From GCA-2708415 sp964351905 (GTDB lineage Bacteria; Pseudomonadota; Alphaproteobacteria; Micavibrionales; Micavibrionaceae), in assembly GCA_964351905.1 (NCBI GenBank), contig CAYGPG010000044.1:1-9877 (forward strand): 9,877 nt of DNA. The letters run 5' to 3'. Below are positions 7,912 through 9,877 of this stretch, piece after piece. Position 1 is the stretch's first letter, and each line of letters opens with the position of its first letter. The translations under genes were made by a program, and so were the position numbers. The notes below the pieces were generated by a model. The model ran no database searches and was not told where the DNA came from. It saw nothing but the letters and a program-made list of their open reading frames with translations.

Positions 7912-7941
7912 TTGACCCGAACGGAGTTAAAGAGGTACATA
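7912..7941 (+). promoter_or_regulatory. Candidate promoter upstream of tRNA-His
   Basis: TTGACC (7912-7917) matches the -35 consensus at 5 of 6 positions. A poor -10, TACATA (7936-7941), follows after 18 nt; CATAAT (7938-7943) is a better hexamer but 20 nt away. It is the only plus-strand promoter-like sequence close to tRNA-His. A strong terminator hairpin lies directly downstream, before the tRNA. Confidence 0.35.
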
Positions 7942-7950
7942 ATTGCCGTG

Positions 7951-7981
7951 CCCCCATATATACCTATATGGTGGTTTTTTT
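7951..7981 (+). terminator. Rho-independent terminator with no annotated gene ahead of it
   Basis: CCATATA (7954-7960), loop TACC and TATATGG (7965-7971) form a perfect 7-bp stem. CC at 7951-7952 pairs with GG at 7973-7974 beyond one C/T mismatch. Seven T residues follow (7975-7981). This is a good plus-strand terminator, yet the gene upstream (glnA) runs on the other strand and tRNA-His lies downstream. It therefore ends an unannotated transcript or acts as a leader hairpin for tRNA-His. Confidence 0.75.
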
Positions 7982-7984
7982 GAT

Positions 7985-8021
7985 TAGCGTCCTCGCGCTT
8001 ACGCGCATGACGGCTTTTTAA
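7985..8021 (+). repeat. Small palindromic intergenic repeat, copy 2
   Basis: This copy matches 6274-6310 at 32 of 37 positions. Its hairpin is better formed: CGTC and GACG flank an inner GCGC-TTAC-GCGC stem, with an internal loop of CTC/AT, followed by T5AA. On the minus strand the loop is GUAA, a GNRA tetraloop. It ends only 6 bp before tRNA-His. Confidence 0.75.
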
Positions 8022-8027
8022 TTATGT

Positions 8028-8103
8028 GGCGATTGTAGCTCAGTGGTAGAGCCCTCGGTTGTGGTCCGAGTTGTCGCGGGTTCGAACCCCGTCAGTCGCC
8101 CCA
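8028..8103 (+). tRNA. tRNA-His(GUG)
   Basis: The cloverleaf is complete. The acceptor stem GCGATTG (8029-8035) pairs with CAGTCGC (8093-8099), including one T-G wobble. The anticodon stem is CTCGG/CCGAG with loop TTGTGGT, anticodon GTG at 8061-8063. The T-loop is TTCGAAC (8081-8087) and CCA is encoded at 8101-8103. The identity elements G-1 (8028) and C73 (8100) are both encoded, which is the canonical histidine signature; several alphaproteobacterial orders have lost it. The gene lies directly behind a palindromic repeat and a strong terminator hairpin, so its promoter is not obvious. Confidence 0.97.
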
Positions 8104-8184
8104 TTAATTTCATTTGATTACAGTGGATAGTTTAATTCCCAAAGATGAAGTGTACCCGCGTTTTTTTATAAAGCGCCACTGAAA

Positions 8185-8221
8185 GTGGCGAGGGGTTCGA
8201 ACCCCGTCAGTCGCCCCATTA
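8185..8221 (+). pseudogene. Internally deleted tRNA-His copy (mini-helix ending in CCA)
   Basis: Bases 8193-8221 repeat 29 nt of the tRNA-His 3' end exactly (8078-8106: T-arm, acceptor 3' strand, C73, CCA and four further bases). GTGGCGA at 8185-8191 equals the tRNA-His 5' end (8026-8032). One G joins the two parts, so about 45 internal bases (D-arm, anticodon arm, variable loop) are missing. The remnant can fold as a short helix: GGCGA pairs with TCGCC, then GGGG-TTCGAA-CCCC, with GTCAG left as a bulge and a CCA tail. The 5' part also pairs backwards in a CGCCACT-GAA-AGTGGCG hairpin (8174-8190). It could be a decayed partial duplication, the trace of an element that used the tRNA 3' end as attachment site, or a functional tRNA mimic. 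No integrase gene is present. The remaining DNA from 8104 to 8184 shows no gene. Confidence 0.7.
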
Positions 8222-8263
8222 GCTTTTCTCATGAACGCAGTGAATATAGAAACGCTTATGCCC

Positions 8264-8290
8264 GCCGAAGCCTTGGCGAAGGAGGGCTTC
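8264..8290 (+). repeat. GAAGCCTTGGCGAAGG palindromic repeat, copy 1
   Basis: Bases 8265-8282 (CCGAAGCCTTGGCGAAGG) are identical to 8556-8573. Two nested pairings are possible: GAAGCC (8267-8272) with GGCTTC (8285-8290), and CCTT-GGCG-AAGG. Translated in reverse this type of sequence gives PSFAKASAG, a string that recurs in spurious gene predictions, which points to a widespread intergenic repeat and not a gene. Confidence 0.7.
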
Positions 8291-8303
8291 ATGTTTTCAA
8301 TTT

Positions 8304-8340
8304 TGCCTCAGGCGTGCAGGCACGCTACGGCTGCTTTCAT
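8304..8340 (+). repeat. GC-rich hairpin, possibly a diverged palindromic repeat
   Basis: GCGTG (8312-8316), loop CAGG and CACGC (8321-8325) form a tight stem. The flanks (GCCTC before; CTACGGCTGCTTT after) recall the CCTC, GACGGC and T-run of the 37-bp repeats at 6274 and 7985, so it may be a third, diverged member. The similarity is weak. Confidence 0.35.
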
Positions 8341-8371
8341 TAAATTTGTGTAGAATTTTTCACTTTACCCC

Positions 8372-8400
8372 TTGGCATTAAGGCTGACATACGTTAAAAC
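8372..8400 (+). promoter_or_regulatory. Candidate tRNA-Leu promoter
   Basis: TTGGCA (8372-8377, 5 of 6) and TAAAAC (8395-8400, 4 of 6) are separated by exactly 17 nt. The predicted start, near 8407, would give a leader of about 15 nt before the mature tRNA. Spacing and position fit well. Confidence 0.5.
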
Positions 8401-8421
8401 CGCCAAATCGAAGCGCACTGT

Positions 8422-8506
8422 GCGGGTGTGGCGGAATTGGTAGACGCGCCAGATTTAGGTTCTGGTATCTTCGGAGGTGGGGGTTCAAGTCCCTTCACCC
8501 GCACCA
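8422..8506 (+). tRNA. tRNA-Leu(UAG)
   Basis: GCGGGTG (8422-8428) pairs fully with CACCCGC (8496-8502). The discriminator is A73 (8503), and CCA is encoded at 8504-8506. The anticodon stem is CCAGA/TCTGG with loop TTTAGGT, anticodon TAG at 8456-8458, reading CUA and, by wobble, other CUN codons. A long variable arm (TATCTTCGGAGG region) and the T-loop TTCAAGT confirm a class II leucine tRNA. It lies 129 bp ahead of tig. Confidence 0.97.
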
Positions 8507-8551
8507 TCCTTCGCAACTTATTGAGCGAAAGCGAAATTAGTGAGAAGGATG
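8505..8551 (+). other. Stem-loop in the tRNA-Leu 3' trailer
   Basis: CATCCTTC (8505-8512) and GAAGGATG (8544-8551) form a perfect 8-bp inverted repeat, extended by CA/TG beyond a mismatch, with an inner GC-GAAA-GC hairpin. The left arm uses the last two bases of the tRNA CCA. It may protect or present the precursor 3' end for processing. There is no T-run, so it is not itself a terminator. Confidence 0.5.
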
Positions 8552-8582
8552 TCCTCCGAAGCCTTGGCGAAGGGGGACTTTT
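8551..8582 (+). terminator. Palindromic repeat copy 2, likely tRNA-Leu terminator
   Basis: This holds the second copy of CCGAAGCCTTGGCGAAGG (8556-8573). GTCCT (8551-8555) pairs with GGGAC (8574-8578, one wobble), enclosing CCTT-GGCG-AAGG, and TTTT follows (8579-8582). It has the form of an intrinsic terminator placed after tRNA-Leu and before tig. Because the core is a repeat also found at 8264, it may be a repeat recruited as a terminator. Confidence 0.5.
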
Positions 8583-8596
8583 ATAAATTGCTACGG

Positions 8597-8610
8597 ATGG
8601 CTTACGCCAT
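8597..8610 (+). other. Short perfect hairpin upstream of tig
   Basis: ATGGC (8597-8601), loop TTAC and GCCAT (8606-8610) form a perfect 5-bp hairpin, 25 nt before the tig start, followed by TTAATAAATTAG. It could lie in the tig leader. The same TTAC loop occurs in hairpins at 7878-7893 and 7985-8021. Confidence 0.4.
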
Positions 8611-8635
8611 TTAATAAATTAGAAAAAGAAGAATT

Positions 8636-9877
8636 ATGAACGTAAAAGAAATTAAAAAAGAAGGCTTGAGCCACGAATTAGAAATTACTGTGCCTGCGAA
8701 TGATATTGACGCGCACGTTGTGGATCGCTTGAAAGAAGTTATTAAGACAGCAAAACAACCAGGTTTTCGCCCAGGCAAAATGCCGATGGATATGGCGCGC
8801 AAGAAATATGGTCGCGCGGTTCTTGGTGAAGTGCTTGAAACGGCTGTGAATGACGCAACCAAAAAAGTGATTGAAGACAAAAAGTTACGTCCTGCAATGC
8901 AACCAAAAATTGAAGTTAAAGAATTTGACGAAGGCAAAGATCTTGTTTTCTCAATGCAACTTGATGTCCTGCCTGATTTCGATGTCATGGAAACAAAAGG
9001 CATGAAGATTGAAAAGCCTGTTGCCAAGATTGAAGATAAAGATATTGATGAGGCGTTATCGCGCATCACTGAGCACCATAAAGGCAGCGCGCCGATCAAA
9101 GGTGATCGCGCCACTAAAAAAGGTGACTTTGTTATCATGGATTTTGATGGCCGTACCGCCGATGATGATGTCAAACAACCAGGTATGCAGGCCGATGGCC
9201 ATAAATTAGAGTTGGGCAGCGGTCAATTCATCCCTGGTTTTGAAGATCAACTGATCGGTAAGAAAAAAGGCGATGACATTGAAGTAAAAGTCACTTTCCC
9301 TAAAAATTACGGTGCTGCCGACCTTGCGGGTCGTGAAGCGATTTTTGATGTCAAAATCCACGAAATTCATGAGGCGACTGATGCTGTCGTAAATGATGAT
9401 TTTGCCAAAGAGCTTGGTTTTGATGATGAAGCCGCTCTGCGTGACGCGGTGAAACACCAGCTTTCAACAGATTACGAAAACCAAACGCGTTTGAAAATGA
9501 AGCGTCAATTGCTTGATACGTTAGATGACAATCACAGCTTTGAAATTCCAAAAGGGATGGTAACCGCTGAGTTAGAAGGTATTACGGCACAAATTGAGCA
9601 AGAACGTAAGGCAAATCCAGAGGCAGAAGAACTTTCAGCGGATGAAAAAGAAGAGCTTGCCGCCATTGCAGAACGTCGTGTGCGCCTCGGTCTTGTGATT
9701 GCAGAAATTGGTCAACAGCACAATGTGACTATCAATGATCAAGAACTTCAACGTGCCGTTATTTCAGAGGCGCAGAAGTACCCAGGTCAGGAAAAAATGG
9801 TTTTTGATTTCTATCAGAAAAACCCACAAATGCTTGAAAATCTTCGTGCGCCTTTATTTGAAGATAAAGTTGTTGAT
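8636..9877 (+). CDS. tig: Trigger factor, 3' end beyond the window
   Basis: The frame is open from ATG 8636 to the window end, giving 414 residues with no stop; E. coli trigger factor has 432, so only the tail is missing. It is the ribosome-bound chaperone with peptidyl-prolyl isomerase activity that receives nascent chains at the exit tunnel. The N-terminal ribosome-binding domain starts MNVKEIKKEGLSHELEITVP and carries the signature GFRPGKMP at 43-50, equivalent to the GFRxGxxP ribosome-docking loop. The FKBP-type domain spans about 162-245 (KGDFVIMDFDG, LGSGQFIPGFEDQLIG, VTFPKNYG). The helical C-terminal substrate-binding domain follows (VNDDFAKELGF, EIPKGMV, RRVRLGLVIAEIG). A purine-rich AAAAAGAAGAA precedes the ATG as ribosome binding site. 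In many bacteria clpP and clpX follow tig, but that region lies outside this window. Confidence 0.97.
   Translation, partial: MNVKEIKKEGLSHELEITVPANDIDAHVVDRLKEVIKTAKQPGFRPGKMPMDMARKKYGRAVLGEVLETAVNDATKKVIEDKKLRPAMQPKIEVKEFDEGKDLVFSMQLDVLPDFDVMETKGMKIEKPVAKIEDKDIDEALSRITEHHKGSAPIKGDRATKKGDFVIMDFDGRTADDDVKQPGMQADGHKLELGSGQFIPGFEDQLIGKKKGDDIEVKVTFPKNYGAADLAGREAIFDVKIHEIHEATDAVVNDDFAKELGFDDEAALRDAVKHQLSTDYENQTRLKMKRQLLDTLDDNHSFEIPKGMVTAELEGITAQIEQERKANPEAEELSADEKEELAAIAERRVRLGLVIAEIGQQHNVTINDQELQRAVISEAQKYPGQEKMVFDFYQKNPQMLENLRAPLFEDKVVD

Noticed and set aside
7738..7920. Sigma-54 promoter for glnA
   Set aside because: I found no GG-N10-GC arrangement on the minus strand; the closest GG and GC pair has a 13-base gap.
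8185..8221. Acceptor piece of a two-piece (permuted) tmRNA
   Set aside because: The 3' segment is an exact 29-base match to the neighbouring tRNA-His, continuing past CCA, and no tag-coding piece is visible nearby.
8078..8221. Direct repeat as evidence of a resident integrative element
   Set aside because: Only 86 bases lie between the copies and no integrase or other element gene is in the window; at most a scar.
8110..8292. A 60-codon minus-strand reading frame starting MKPSFAKASAG
   Set aside because: It is made of the palindromic repeat, the tRNA-His remnant and their complement; it has no ribosome binding site and the PSFAKASAG string is a known product of intergenic repeats.
8611..9174. 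A 187-codon minus-strand reading frame opposite tig
   Set aside because: It is antisense to well-conserved trigger factor coding sequence and is low-complexity in Ser/Thr/Phe, as expected for a shadow frame.
1..9877. CRISPR array, insertion sequence, defence or secretion system
   Set aside because: No regularly spaced repeats, transposase, nuclease, toxin or secretion components were found on either strand; the short repeats are two- or three-copy intergenic elements.

Overview
The window is an ordinary chromosomal segment of a fairly AT-rich Gram-negative bacterium, most likely an alphaproteobacterium. The pointers are a ParE of alphaproteobacterial type, a type I glutamine synthetase with an adenylylation tyrosine, and a tRNA-Leu next to tig. 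The tRNA-His keeps the canonical encoded G-1 and C73, which argues against the Rhizobiales/Rhodobacterales/Caulobacterales group, where tRNA-His is atypical. A Micavibrio-, Rhodospirillales- or Rickettsiales/Holosporales-like lineage fits, but the sequence alone cannot decide.

Layout. Bases 3-1656 (+): the 3' part of an SLC13-type transporter with a cytoplasmic RCK_C domain, followed 19 bp later by a single-pass coiled-coil protein, probably in one operon. Bases 1653-4905 (-): parE (topoisomerase IV subunit B) followed by a membrane-anchored AsmA/YdbH-like protein. This unit meets the first one tail to tail, with overlapping stop codons. A 149-bp divergent promoter region separates parE from a secreted protein of unknown function at 5055-6236 (+), which appears to hold two copies of one fold. 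A bidirectional terminator lies between that gene and glnA (6307-7737, -).

Bases 7738-8635 carry few proteins but much structure. There is an inverted-repeat cluster in the glnA leader, a strong plus-strand terminator with no annotated gene ahead of it, tRNA-His(GUG), an internally deleted tRNA-His remnant ending in CCA, tRNA-Leu(UAG), and several small palindromic repeats. One 37-bp repeat family lies on both sides of glnA, and an 18-bp repeat lies on both sides of tRNA-Leu. The window ends inside tig (trigger factor).

The recognised genes are housekeeping: chromosome decatenation (parE), ammonium assimilation (glnA), translation (two tRNAs) and nascent-chain folding (tig). I found no defence, secretion, biosynthetic or mobile-element gene set. 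The most unusual material is non-coding: the tRNA-His-derived mini-helix and the terminator placed between tRNA-His and its only visible promoter.
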